This document shows, one piece after another, positions 9,142 through 17,713 of a stretch of DNA of 64,000 bases (its first letter is position 1; every line of letters starts with the position of its first letter). Under the pieces are notes generated by a model that searched no databases, had not been told where the DNA came from, and saw only the letters and a program-made list of their open reading frames with translations. A program made the translations under genes and the position numbers. Origin of the DNA: Mycolicibacterium baixiangningiae (lineage in GTDB: Bacteria > Actinomycetota > Actinomycetes > Mycobacteriales > Mycobacteriaceae); assembly GCF_016313185.1 (NCBI RefSeq), contig NZ_CP066218.1, positions 2,356,001-2,420,000 of the forward strand, read 5' to 3'.

Positions 9142-10676
9142 GAGGACTCGTCCTCACCGAGCACCGCGTCGCGGAATCGGACCGCACCGTCGCGGCGCGC
9201 CTCGTACCCGGACAGCGCGGGCGTCCACGCCTGGATGACCGACGGGTTGTAGAGATAGATGTAGCTGACCTCGTCGGCGATCCGCGTGGCGGCCTTCGCG
9301 TAGACGTCGTGGCGCGCGTCGCGGTCGGTCTCGACCCGCCCGGCGTCGAGCAACCGGTCGACCTCGGGATCGGAGAACTTCTGCGCATTGCTGGTGCCGT
9401 TGGTGTGGTGCTGGGCGTAGTAGAAGTCGTCGGGGTCGATGTTGCCGAGCCAGCCCATCATCAGCATGTCGAAGTTGCCGTTGTTCTGTTCGTCGAGCCA
9501 GGTGGCGAAGTCGACGGTGCGGATGTCGACGTCGACGCCCAGCGGGGCGAGGTTGTCGGCGATGATCTGTGCGGCGGTGACGGTCTCCGGGTACTCGCTG
9601 GTGACCAGCATGTCGAGCTTGTCGGGTGTCGCATTCGCCTCGGCCAGCAGGCTTCTGGACTTGTCGAGGTCATAGGAGTAGGTCCCGTACGGGGTGAACC
9701 AGGGATTGCCGTCGGGGATGGCGAGTTGGTTCTCGGCGGCGGTGCCGTAGCTCGTCGCGGCGACGATCGCGTCCCGGTCGATCCCGTAGGCGATCGCCTG
9801 GCGGACGCGCACGTCGTTCCACGGCGGGCGGGCCTCGTTGAGCGCCAGATACCAGTAGTCGTTGCTCGGCGTGACCGCCAGACGCAGAGACTCATCGCCG
9901 CGCAACTGGGAAACACGCTGCGGGGGAATCGAATCCGTCCAGTCGACCTCGCCGGCCTGCAGTGCCGACAGCGACGTCGACGGTTCGGAGATGAACCGGA
10001 ACGTCACCCCTGAGATGCGGGGCGGTCCGCCCCAGTACGACGGGTTGGCGCGCAACGTGATCGAGTCACCGCTGGTGGCGCCCGCGAACGAGAACGGACC
10101 GGTGCCGACGGGATGCGTGGTGATCTGCCCGCTTTCGACGTTGGCCCGCGACACGATCGCCATACCCTTGAAGCCACCGAGGTTCGTGAGCAGATTCGGG
10201 GTGGGTTTGTCGACGGTGATGCGCACGGTGGCCGGGTCGACCGCGGTGATGTCGGTGACCGCGCTGAACTTGTCGACGTTGGTCAGCTGCTCGTCGATGA
10301 TGCGGCGGTAGGAGTACACGACGTCCTCGGCGGCGAACGGCGTGCCGTCGTGGAACGTGACCCCGCGCCGCAGGTGGAATGTCCACACCCGCTGATCGGG
10401 GCTGACCTCCCACGATTCGGCCAGTGCCGGACGCATCTCGAGGTCGGCGTCGGGTTCGACGAGGGTGTCGAAGACGTTCTCGAGCACCTCGAACGAGAAA
10501 TACGCCGAGGTCTTGTGCGGGTCGAGCTGGTCGGGTTCCCCGGCGATCGCGGCGACCAGATTGTCCGATGCGGCGTCACCGAGATCGACCCGTTCACCGG
10601 TGGAGCAGCCCGCCACCGCCAGCAGCAGGGCCACAGTGAGCGCCAGGCCGGCAGCCCGTACCGCTCCACGCCGCAT
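9138..10676 (-). CDS. ABC transporter substrate-binding lipoprotein (SBP family 5)
   Basis: This 512-residue extracytoplasmic solute receptor has a lipoprotein signal with lipobox LAVAGC (cysteine near residue 25) and then the family-5 peptide-binding fold (WTFHLRRGVTFHDGTPFAAEDVVYSYRR is the typical family segment; YGIDRDAIV occurs later). I start it at the ATG at 10676, which has GAGGTGG 6-8 nt upstream; a longer reading upstream adds residues without a ribosome site. It is the first gene of the operon, and the promoter should lie in the 119 bp shared with the divergent secreted-protein gene. The ligand may be a peptide, but nickel, glycan or other ligands are possible in this family. Confidence 0.95.
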   Translation of the reverse strand: MRRGAVRAAGLALTVALLLAVAGCSTGERVDLGDAASDNLVAAIAGEPDQLDPHKTSAYFSFEVLENVFDTLVEPDADLEMRPALAESWEVSPDQRVWTFHLRRGVTFHDGTPFAAEDVVYSYRRIIDEQLTNVDKFSAVTDITAVDPATVRITVDKPTPNLLTNLGGFKGMAIVSRANVESGQITTHPVGTGPFSFAGATSGDSITLRANPSYWGGPPRISGVTFRFISEPSTSLSALQAGEVDWTDSIPPQRVSQLRGDESLRLAVTPSNDYWYLALNEARPPWNDVRVRQAIAYGIDRDAIVAATSYGTAAENQLAIPDGNPWFTPYGTYSYDLDKSRSLLAEANATPDKLDMLVTSEYPETVTAAQIIADNLAPLGVDVDIRTVDFATWLDEQNNGNFDMLMMGWLGNIDPDDFYYAQHHTNGTSNAQKFSDPEVDRLLDAGRVETDRDARHDVYAKAATRIADEVSYIYLYNPSVIQAWTPALSGYEARRDGAVRFRDAVLGEDESS

Positions 10677-10795
10677 CACGACCACCTCAAGATCACCGGG
10701 CACCTGCAGGCTTCTTACCCCCTGCGGTCGGGATCGCAAACGCCGGAGCCCTGAACCGGTGACGATCCGGCAGGCGGACTGCCATACTGACCCCG

Positions 10796-11329
10796 ATGAC
10801 GATCCTCACTCGAGTGATAGCCGCCGTGGTCCTGGCACTCGGCGCGGCGGTGGGCGCGGCCGGCCCGGCGCAGGCCGAGCAGAAGGTGCTGGAGGGCGTC
10901 TACACCTATACCCAAGCCGACGGCCTGAGCGGGGATCTGACGATCTACCCGTCCTGCGTGCCCACCGTGGGCGATCTGCGCGAATCGCTGTACCTTCCGG
11001 TCGCCTGCCGTCTCTGGGTGCAGGCCTTCACCGGGGTTCAGGGCGGCCAGGCCCGGCTCGCCAACGGCGTGTGGGCGTACACGACGCCAGTCAACGAAGG
11101 CTTCAAATGCGCGGACGGCAGCTTCGCGCCGATCGCCGAGACCTACGAGTTCAACACCGACACCATGAGCGGGACCCGCACCACCACCAACGTCCCGGCG
11201 TGCAACGGAACCGTGCCGGCCAACATGGTGAAGACACCCTTCACGCTGGCGTTCAAACAACCGCTCCCGATCCCCGTCGACCAGTACCCGTTGATCTGCG
11301 AGCCGGGCGGATTGCGGCGCTGCTTCTAG
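10796..11329 (+). CDS. Small secreted mycobacterial hypothetical protein
   Basis: This 177-residue protein has a clear Sec signal peptide (about 1-27, GPAQAEQ at the cleavage site). The mature part is beta-rich, with six cysteines able to form three disulfides and no membrane anchor. It resembles the small secreted proteins of unknown function common in mycobacteria. It stands 13 bp before the K+ channel gene on the same strand and is divergent from the ABC operon. I do not recognise a catalytic motif. Confidence 0.85.
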   Translation: MTILTRVIAAVVLALGAAVGAAGPAQAEQKVLEGVYTYTQADGLSGDLTIYPSCVPTVGDLRESLYLPVACRLWVQAFTGVQGGQARLANGVWAYTTPVNEGFKCADGSFAPIAETYEFNTDTMSGTRTTTNVPACNGTVPANMVKTPFTLAFKQPLPIPVDQYPLICEPGGLRRCF

Positions 11330-11342
11330 GGCGCTTCGCCGG

Positions 11343-12068
11343 ATGGTAGATGGCACGCGCTTGGAGCGCTATGAGCTGCGGTCCGAATGGCCGCTGGCAG
11401 GCGTTGCGCTGCTCTTCCTTGCGGTGTTCTCGGTCGACGTGTTGCTACAGCCTCGCGGGACGGCCGACACCGTCGTCGAAATCGCTCTGAAAGTCACCTA
11501 TTTCGTTTTTGTGCTCGATTATCTGACCCGGCTGTACCTCGCCCGACCCCGCGGCCGTTGGTTCGTTCGTCACCTGTTCGATCTGGCGATCGTGGCGCTG
11601 CCGTTCCTGCGTCCCCTGCGGTTGCTCAGCTTGGCGGTCGTGGTCAAGGTGCTTCAGCGAGCCGTCGGCCAGAGCATCCGCGGTCGCGTGATCGTCTACA
11701 CCGTCTGCGGCGCCACGGTGATCATCTATGCCGCAGCGCTGGCGATCCTCGAAGTCGAGCGCGGGCAGCCGGAAGCGAAGATCGGGAACTTCGGCGACGC
11801 GGTGTGGTGGGCGATCACCACGGTCACGACTGTCGGTTACGGCGACTTCTCTCCGGTGACGTTCCAGGGACGCATGGTGGCGGTGGCGCTCATGATCGGA
11901 GGCATCAGCCTCGTCGGTGTGGTGACCGCGACCCTGGCGTCCTGGATCATCCAGCGCGTCGCCGAAGAGGATACCGCCAGTCAGGCCGCGACCGTCGCGC
12001 ATGTGGAACAGCTGCGAGACGAGGTCCGCCAACTCCGAGAAGCGCTCGAAGGGCGCCTCCGACGCTAG
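11343..12068 (+). CDS. Potassium channel, six-TM or reduced voltage-gated type
   Basis: This 241-residue membrane protein has the K+ selectivity filter TTVGYGDFSPVT at about residues 161-172, preceded by a pore helix (AVWWAITTVT) and followed by the inner helix. The N-terminal 130 residues hold about four hydrophobic segments with an Arg-rich segment (RPLRLLSL..VVKVLQRAVGQS) resembling a short S4, so it may be a voltage-gated-like channel. The C-terminus is a charged coiled coil (about 200-241), a likely tetramerisation helix. No RCK domain is attached. It probably follows the secreted-protein gene in one transcript, and its stop overlaps the convergent SDR gene by 4 bp. Confidence 0.94.
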   Translation: MVDGTRLERYELRSEWPLAGVALLFLAVFSVDVLLQPRGTADTVVEIALKVTYFVFVLDYLTRLYLARPRGRWFVRHLFDLAIVALPFLRPLRLLSLAVVVKVLQRAVGQSIRGRVIVYTVCGATVIIYAAALAILEVERGQPEAKIGNFGDAVWWAITTVTTVGYGDFSPVTFQGRMVAVALMIGGISLVGVVTATLASWIIQRVAEEDTASQAATVAHVEQLRDEVRQLREALEGRLRR

Positions 12069-12820
12069 GCGATGAACCCGCCGTCGACGTTCCAGTTGGC
12101 CCCGGTGACGTAGCCGGCGTTTGGTCCCGCGAGATAGCTCACCACGCCTGCCACGTCGGCGGTGTGCCCGTAGTGCCCGACGGCGATGAGTTGCCTTGCC
12201 GCGTCGGCGAATTCGCCGTCCGCAGGGTTCATATCCGTCGCGATCGGGCCCGGCTGGACGTTGTTGACCGTGATCCCGCGTGGCCCCAGTTCGCGGGCCA
12301 GGCCGCGGGTCAGACCCGCCACCGCGGCCTTCGTCATCGCATACACCGACAGGCCGGCCGAGGGGACCCGGTCGGCGTTGATGCTGCCGATGTTGATGAT
12401 GCGCCCGCCGTCACCGAGATGCGGGACCGCGGACTGGATCGCCACGAACACCCCGCGCACGTTGACCGCGACCAGACGGTCGAACTCGGCGAGCGGGAAC
12501 GAGTCGACCGGCGCGAGGTGCGCCACCCCTGCGTTGTTCACCAGGATGTCGAGCCCGCCCAGGCGGGTGACCGTCTCGTCGACCGCCGAGGCGATCTGCC
12601 CGGCATCCGAACTGTCCGCGCGGATCGGCAGCACCCGTCCACCGCCGCGGGACACGTCGACCACCACCTTGTCCGCCTCGGTCACCGACGAGCCGTACGT
12701 GAAGGCCACCGCGGCCCCGTCGAAGGCAAGTCGCCGCACGATCTCCGCACCGATCCCGCGCGACCCGCCGGTCACCAGCGCCCGTCTCCCCGCCAGCGGG
12801 CCGCCCTCCGCAGCCGTCAT
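12065..12820 (-). CDS. SDR-family oxidoreductase (3-oxoacyl-ACP reductase-like)
   Basis: This 251-residue classical SDR has cofactor motif TGGSRGIGAE (near residue 17), NNAG (near 91), catalytic region with Ser in NIGSIN and YAMTKAAV (YxxxK near 155), and C-terminal YVTGANWNVDGG typical of FabG-like enzymes. It probably reduces or oxidises a carbonyl or alcohol with NADP(H); the substrate is unknown. It is a single gene, convergent with the K+ channel gene. The ATG at 12820 faces the start of the DapB-like gene 68 bp away, a shared promoter region. Confidence 0.93.
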   Translation of the reverse strand: MTAAEGGPLAGRRALVTGGSRGIGAEIVRRLAFDGAAVAFTYGSSVTEADKVVVDVSRGGGRVLPIRADSSDAGQIASAVDETVTRLGGLDILVNNAGVAHLAPVDSFPLAEFDRLVAVNVRGVFVAIQSAVPHLGDGGRIINIGSINADRVPSAGLSVYAMTKAAVAGLTRGLARELGPRGITVNNVQPGPIATDMNPADGEFADAARQLIAVGHYGHTADVAGVVSYLAGPNAGYVTGANWNVDGGFIA

Positions 12821-12888
12821 GACGCCTGAATCTAGCCGCCGCGGCCGTCGCGCACCCTATGGTTGACGCAGTCGACGGAAGGCAGCGC

Positions 12889-13962
12889 ATGTCCAAACGG
12901 ATCGTCGTGTGGGGCACCGGTTTCGTCGGCAAGATGGTGGTCGCCGAAATCGACCGGCACCCGCTGTTCGAACTGGTCGGCGTCGGGGTGAGCGACCCGG
13001 GCAAGGTGGGCCGTGACGCGGGGGAGATCTGCGGGCTCGGCCACTCGCTCGGCGTGACCGCCACCGACGACGTCGACGCGCTCATCGCGCTCCGGCCAGA
13101 TGCCCTGGTGCACTTCGGGCCCACTGCCGCACACGCCGACGCCAACGTCGCGCTCATCACCCGATTCCTGCGCGCGGGCATCGACGTGTGCTCGACGGCG
13201 ATGACGCCGTGGGTATGGCCGACCATGCACCTCAACCCGCCCGAGTGGATCATCCCGGTGACCGAGGCCTGCGAACTGGGCGAGTCGTCGTGTTTCACCA
13301 CCGGCATCGACCCCGGCTTCGCCAACGACCTGTTCCCGATGACGCTCATGGGCGTCTGCGCGGAGGTCAAGCGTGTCCGCGCCGCCGAACTGCTCGACTA
13401 CACCAACTACACCGGCGACTACGAGAACGAGATGGGCATCGGCAGGCCGCCGGAGCACAAGGCACTGCTCGAAACATCCGATATCCTCGTCTTTGCCTGG
13501 GGCGCAACGGTTCCCATGATCGCCCACGCGGCGGGCATCATGCTCGACGAGATCACCACCACCTACGACAAGTGGGTGACGCCGACGGATCGCAAGAGCG
13601 CCAAGGGCGTCATCGAAGCGGGCAACGTCGCCGCCGTCCGGTTCACCATCAACGGTGTGTACCGCGGTGAGACCCGCATCCAGCTCGAACACGTCAACCG
13701 GATCGGCAACGACGCCGCGCCGGACTGGCCCTGCGGCACCGAGAGCGACGTCTACCGCGTCGAGATCGACGGCACGCCCAGCATCGTGCAGGAGACGGCG
13801 TTCCGGTTCACCGACGGGTCCGGACGTGACGCCGCCGCGGCGGGTTGTCTGGCCACCGGGATGCGGGCGCTCAACGCGGTGCCCGCGGTCAACGACCTGC
13901 GGCCGGGCTGGGTCACGGCCCTGGACTTACCGCTGATCGCCGGAGCAGGCACAATTCGCTGA
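12889..13962 (+). CDS. NAD(P)-binding dihydrodipicolinate reductase-like protein
   Basis: This 357-residue protein has an N-terminal Rossmann fold (VVWGTGFVGKM, residues 6-16) like that of DapB-related amine or diaminopimelate dehydrogenase families, followed by a catalytic-type domain (SCFTTGIDPGFANDLFP near residue 140). Mycobacteria have several such DapB-like proteins of unproven substrate. I choose the ATG at 12889, with GGAAGG 6 nt upstream, over an in-frame start 30 bp earlier. The stop overlaps the start of the Hsp70-like gene (TGATG), so the two are translationally coupled. It is not the lysine-pathway DapB itself, which is about 245 residues. Confidence 0.9.
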   Translation: MSKRIVVWGTGFVGKMVVAEIDRHPLFELVGVGVSDPGKVGRDAGEICGLGHSLGVTATDDVDALIALRPDALVHFGPTAAHADANVALITRFLRAGIDVCSTAMTPWVWPTMHLNPPEWIIPVTEACELGESSCFTTGIDPGFANDLFPMTLMGVCAEVKRVRAAELLDYTNYTGDYENEMGIGRPPEHKALLETSDILVFAWGATVPMIAHAAGIMLDEITTTYDKWVTPTDRKSAKGVIEAGNVAAVRFTINGVYRGETRIQLEHVNRIGNDAAPDWPCGTESDVYRVEIDGTPSIVQETAFRFTDGSGRDAAAAGCLATGMRALNAVPAVNDLRPGWVTALDLPLIAGAGTIR

Positions 13963-15689
13963 TGCCAGACGGGATAGGACTGTCGCTCGGCGCGACCACG
14001 CTGTCGGCCGTGGTCGTCGGCCGCGCCGCGGTGCGCCGCACACCGGTACTGACGCTGTTCGCCCACCGGCCGCCCGAGGTCGGCGTCCCCAGCGAGAACC
14101 CGCGGCTCGACGAGCGCGGCCTGGTCATCACCGATTTCGTCGATCGGGTCGGCGACCCGGTCGCCATCCTCGCCTCAGACGGCACCAGCCACCGCGGAGA
14201 AGCGCTGACGGCAGACGCGCTGCGGGCCCTGCTCTACGCGCTGACCCGCGGCCGCACCCCGGTCGACCCGATCGCGGTGACCCATCCCGCCCACTGGCAC
14301 CCCGGCGCCGTCGACGCGCTTCGCGCCGCGCTCGCCGAGGTACCCGAGTTCGGGCCGTCGGCGCAGGTCCTGCCCGATGCGACCGCGGCACTGACCGCAT
14401 TGCAGGCCGATCCGGGGTTGCCCGCCAACGGCGTCGTCGCGCTGTGCGACTTCGGCGGCTCCGGCACCAGCATCACGTTGGTCGACGCGGACGGACTGCG
14501 GCCGATCGCCCCCACGGTCCGCCATCTCGACCTGTCCGGAGATGTGCTCGACCAGGCGCTGCTCAGCCACGTCGTCGGTGGCCTGAACGCCGCCGGGGCG
14601 GTGGACCTTTCGGGCACCTCGGCCATCGGTTCGCTGGCCCGGTTGCGGAGTGCCTGCCGCGGCGCCAAGGAACGGCTGTCCACCGAGACCGTGACGGCGC
14701 TGACCGCCGAACTGCCCGGACACAGCGGCGAGGTCCGGCTGACGCGTGCCGAACTCGACGACGTGGTGCGCCGACCGCTCGGCGACTTCGTGGCCGTCCT
14801 GCACAGCACCCTGGAGCGCGCCGGGGTGCAACCGGCCGACCTGGTCGCGGTCGCCACCGCGGGGGGCGGCGCGCGTATCCCGATCATCACCACGACTCTC
14901 TCGGAGAACTTCCGCGTCCCGGTCGTCACGACCCCGCGGCCCGAACTGTCGGCAGCGGTAGGCGCCGGGCTGGCGGCGATCCGCGGTCCCGGTGATGACG
15001 ACCGGACGGCGCTCGCCGCGGTCGCGCCGGCGACGGCCGCCGCGCCGGTCGTCGACGACACCGCCGAGTCCAGTACGTTCCGCGCGCTGGCGTGGTCGGA
15101 TGCCGACGACATCCCCGATATCGCGCCCGCCGCGTACGGCGCCGACCCGGCCGGCGAGCCGGATGTGCGGCCGCAGCTGCAGTTCGGCGCCGCCGACTCC
15201 GACTCCGGCGGCGGCCGGCCCGCCGCGGTGCCGTGGTACCGGCGGCCGCCGGTGGCGTTGGCGATCGGGGCGGCCGCCGTCCTCGCGGCCCTCGCGGCGG
15301 CGGTGTTCCTCGTCAACCGCGATGACGGTGCCAATGGCGTCGACGACGTCCCGGCGTCCCCGGCCACCACCACCGCGACGACGGAGACGCCCGCTCCCGC
15401 GCCCGCGGCGCCACCGCCCGTCGACACGCCGGCACCCCAGATCCCGGCGCCCGAGACGCAGACCGTCACCCAGACCGCCCCGCCGCCTGCGCCGTCCGAG
15501 GCGCCGCCCCCGCCCCCGCCGCCGACGTCGGAGGCGCCGCCCCCACCGCCGCCGACCACGACACCACCGCCGGCCACCACCCAGCCGCCCCCCACGACCA
15601 CGCAGCCGCCGCGGCTGATCCCGACGCTGCCCTACACGACGATTCCGGGGTTGCCGTTCGTCCCCGCGCCGCCCGGATTCGGCGGTTAG
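13962..15689 (+). CDS. Membrane-anchored Hsp70-like protein with Pro-rich tail
   Basis: This 575-residue protein is divergent Hsp70. Residues 1-345 form an actin/Hsp70-type ATPase (ALCDFGGSGTSITLVD is the second phosphate motif; ATAGGGARIPII is the adenosine motif). The peptide-binding domain of DnaK is replaced by an acidic linker, one membrane segment (about 430-451) and a long Pro/Thr tail of about 120 residues. The ATPase should be cytoplasmic and the tail extracytoplasmic. From memory such proteins are widespread in mycobacteria, but no function is established. It is coupled to the DapB-like gene by a TGATG overlap, which suggests joint action. The repetitive Pro tail may span the cell wall. 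Confidence 0.88.
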   Translation: MPDGIGLSLGATTLSAVVVGRAAVRRTPVLTLFAHRPPEVGVPSENPRLDERGLVITDFVDRVGDPVAILASDGTSHRGEALTADALRALLYALTRGRTPVDPIAVTHPAHWHPGAVDALRAALAEVPEFGPSAQVLPDATAALTALQADPGLPANGVVALCDFGGSGTSITLVDADGLRPIAPTVRHLDLSGDVLDQALLSHVVGGLNAAGAVDLSGTSAIGSLARLRSACRGAKERLSTETVTALTAELPGHSGEVRLTRAELDDVVRRPLGDFVAVLHSTLERAGVQPADLVAVATAGGGARIPIITTTLSENFRVPVVTTPRPELSAAVGAGLAAIRGPGDDDRTALAAVAPATAAAPVVDDTAESSTFRALAWSDADDIPDIAPAAYGADPAGEPDVRPQLQFGAADSDSGGGRPAAVPWYRRPPVALAIGAAAVLAALAAAVFLVNRDDGANGVDDVPASPATTTATTETPAPAPAAPPPVDTPAPQIPAPETQTVTQTAPPPAPSEAPPPPPPPTSEAPPPPPPTTTPPPATTQPPPTTTQPPRLIPTLPYTTIPGLPFVPAPPGFGG

Positions 15690-16001
15690 CTATCCGCGGC
15701 GCACGCCGGTCACCGCCGAGCGCGGCAGCCGGCCGGCCCGCGAGTGGCCGCTCATCCGGTCGCCGTCGATCACGACGTCGAAGTCGAGGTGCAACCGCAT
15801 CGGTTTGGTGACCGACTGTCGCCACGTCACGCGGTGTTCGCCCGGCGCCTCGGCGGCGACGATGTCCTGGAGGGGAACCGTTTCGCTTTTCGAGCTGGCG
15901 CTCCCACGCAGGGAACCGCCGTCGTCGGCGAATTCATATGTGACGTCGAGAGATCCGATCGGGGTCTTGATCCGCACCTCCCACGTGCCGACGACGCCCA
16001 T
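15690..16001 (-). CDS. Small hypothetical beta-rich protein
   Basis: This 103-residue protein (MGVVGTWEVRIKTPIGSLDV) has alternating strands resembling a small lipocalin-like or calycin barrel (GTWEVRIKTP at the start, HLDFDVVIDGDRMSGHSRAG near the end). There is no signal peptide. Its ATG overlaps the stop of the DJ-1 gene (TGATG), so it is the second gene of a two-gene operon. The stop is immediately after the convergent Hsp70-like gene. Function is unknown. Confidence 0.78.
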   Translation of the reverse strand: MGVVGTWEVRIKTPIGSLDVTYEFADDGGSLRGSASSKSETVPLQDIVAAEAPGEHRVTWRQSVTKPMRLHLDFDVVIDGDRMSGHSRAGRLPRSAVTGVRRG

Positions 16002-16657
16002 CACACCGCCACCGGGACGCGCCCGCGGTTGCTCCACACGGTTCCGCGGCGCTCGTAGGCGAACAGTGACTCGACCGCGGTCGCGATCTTGGGTCCGTAG
16101 CTGCGGTCGAGCAGATGCAGTGCCAGATCCAGCCCCGAGGTCACCCCCGCCGCGGTGACCAGGTCGCCGTCGTCGACCACCCGGGCCGGCACGGCGTGCA
16201 CACCGGTCGCCTCGAGCACGGCCATGCCGAGGTGGTGGGTGACCGCATACCGGCCCTCGAGCAGGCCAGCCATGGCCAGGGCGAGGGAGCCGCCGCATAC
16301 CGTGGCGACCGTGATCTGCGGATTGGCGAATGCGCGGCGCATGAGCGGGATCGCCGCGGTCTCGCCGAAGCGGGCCAGCAGGACCGGGATGGTCACGTCG
16401 CCGTCGTCCGGATCGCCTTCGACCGGCCCGGCGGCGCCGGGGACGATCACGAAACCGGGACGCTCCGGGTCCAGACCGGAGGTGGCCTGCAACACCAGGC
16501 CGCGGCTGCCGCTGACCACCGGGCGCGGCCCCTCCGCGGAGACCAGCTCCACCGTCAGTTCACCACCGAGGGCGTCGCTTCCGGCGACCAGGACTTCGAA
16601 CGGCGCGATGACGTCGAGCGGGTCGAACCCGTCGAACAACACGAACTGGGCATTCAT
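16001..16657 (-). CDS. DJ-1/PfpI family protein (isonitrile hydratase-like)
   Basis: This 218-residue protein has the DJ-1/PfpI fold: FDGFDPLDVIAPFEVL at the N-terminus supplies the conserved acidic position, and the nucleophile elbow is ATVCGGSLALA with a cysteine near residue 120. The later ATHHLG-type and VTAAGVTSGLDLALHLL segments are typical of the GlxA/isonitrile hydratase subgroup. It is divergently transcribed from a GlxA-type regulator 93 bp away, the usual target/regulator arrangement. It is coupled to the small gene downstream. Confidence 0.9.
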   Translation of the reverse strand: MNAQFVLFDGFDPLDVIAPFEVLVAGSDALGGELTVELVSAEGPRPVVSGSRGLVLQATSGLDPERPGFVIVPGAAGPVEGDPDDGDVTIPVLLARFGETAAIPLMRRAFANPQITVATVCGGSLALAMAGLLEGRYAVTHHLGMAVLEATGVHAVPARVVDDGDLVTAAGVTSGLDLALHLLDRSYGPKIATAVESLFAYERRGTVWSNRGRVPVAV

Positions 16658-16738
16658 ATCGGCCAGCGTGCCCGGTACGGCGGGCCGACAGCAGTGGCCA
16701 GATCGTCAATCTGCGCTGACATCTTGCCAGTCGCCTGC

Positions 16739-16744
16739 TACCGT
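16739..16744 (+). promoter_or_regulatory. Leaderless-type -10 element of the GlxA regulator
   Basis: TACCGT fits the mycobacterial -10 consensus TANNNT. It ends 6 nt before the ATG at 16751, the spacing expected when transcription begins at the start codon. No ribosome site is visible before that ATG. Confidence 0.5.
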
Positions 16745-16750
16745 GCGGCC

Positions 16751-17713
16751 ATGCACACCGTCGCGGTCCTGGCAATGCCGGACACCATCGTCTTCGACCT
16801 CGCCACCGCCGTCGAGGTGTTCGGGCGGGCCCGAAAAGCCGACGGCACAACGGCGTACGAGGTGCGCGTGTGCGCCACCGCTCCCGAGGTGGATGCGGGG
16901 CCGTTGCGCATCGGCACCGATCACGGCATCGACGCCATGGCTCACGCGGACACGATCGTGGTACCCGGCGGCAACGACATCACCGCCGCGGTGCCGGAGG
17001 TGGTGCTCGACGCATTGCGCACGGCGTATTCGGCGGGCATCCGGATCGCCTCGATCTGCACCGGTGCGTTCACCGTGGCCGCCGCGGGTCTACTCGACGG
17101 CCGGCGGGCCACCACCCACTGGCTTGCCGCCGACCCGTTCCGCGCGGCGTTCCCCGCGGTGCGTCTCGACCCCGACGTGCTCTACGTCGACGAAGGGCAG
17201 GTGCTCACCTCGGCGGGTGCGTCGGCGGGCCTGGATCTCTGTCTGCACATGGTGGCGCGCGACCACGGCGCCGCTGTCGCCGCGGACTCCGCCCGGATGG
17301 CCGTCGCGCCGCTGCACCGCAGCGGGGGTCAGGCGCAGTTCATCCTGCGCAACCGCGCGGCCACCGCACCGCTCGCCGAGCGCACTGAACTCGACGCCGT
17401 GCTGGCCTGGCTCGAACAGCAGGCCCACCGCGACCTGACGCTGGCCGACATCGCGCAGTACGCGTCGATGAGTGTGCGCACCCTGAACCGGCGTTTCCAG
17501 GCCGAGACCGGCCAGACCCCCATGCAGTGGGTGACCGGGGTGCGCGTCCGTCACGCCCAACAGCTGCTGGAGACCACCGGTTACGGCGTCGAACGCGTCG
17601 GCCGCGAAGTCGGATTCAGCTCGCCGGCCAACTTCCGCGAACAGTTCCGCCGGCTCACAGGCGTGGCACCCCTGAGCTACCGCAACACCTTTCGCGAGCA
17701 AATCGCCGGCTGA
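16751..17713 (+). CDS. GlxA-family transcriptional regulator (DJ-1 domain + AraC HTH)
   Basis: This 320-residue protein has a DJ-1/PfpI-like sensor domain (about 1-190) with the elbow IASICTGAFTVAAAG (cysteine near residue 101). A C-terminal AraC-type double helix-turn-helix follows (about 215-315; LADIAQYASMSVRTLNRRF and the second helix GREVGFSSPANFREQFRR). The DNA-binding part is at the C-terminus, so the DJ-1 domain probably senses a small ligand. It sits back to back with a DJ-1/PfpI enzyme gene, its likely target. The start is set by the leaderless promoter, and the stop abuts the convergent methyltransferase gene. Confidence 0.93.
   Translation: MHTVAVLAMPDTIVFDLATAVEVFGRARKADGTTAYEVRVCATAPEVDAGPLRIGTDHGIDAMAHADTIVVPGGNDITAAVPEVVLDALRTAYSAGIRIASICTGAFTVAAAGLLDGRRATTHWLAADPFRAAFPAVRLDPDVLYVDEGQVLTSAGASAGLDLCLHMVARDHGAAVAADSARMAVAPLHRSGGQAQFILRNRAATAPLAERTELDAVLAWLEQQAHRDLTLADIAQYASMSVRTLNRRFQAETGQTPMQWVTGVRVRHAQQLLETTGYGVERVGREVGFSSPANFREQFRRLTGVAPLSYRNTFREQIAG

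Noticed and set aside
14234..15601. Large Gly-rich minus-strand frame
   Set aside because: It is the antisense of the Pro-rich tail and ATPase of the Hsp70-like gene; no start signal.
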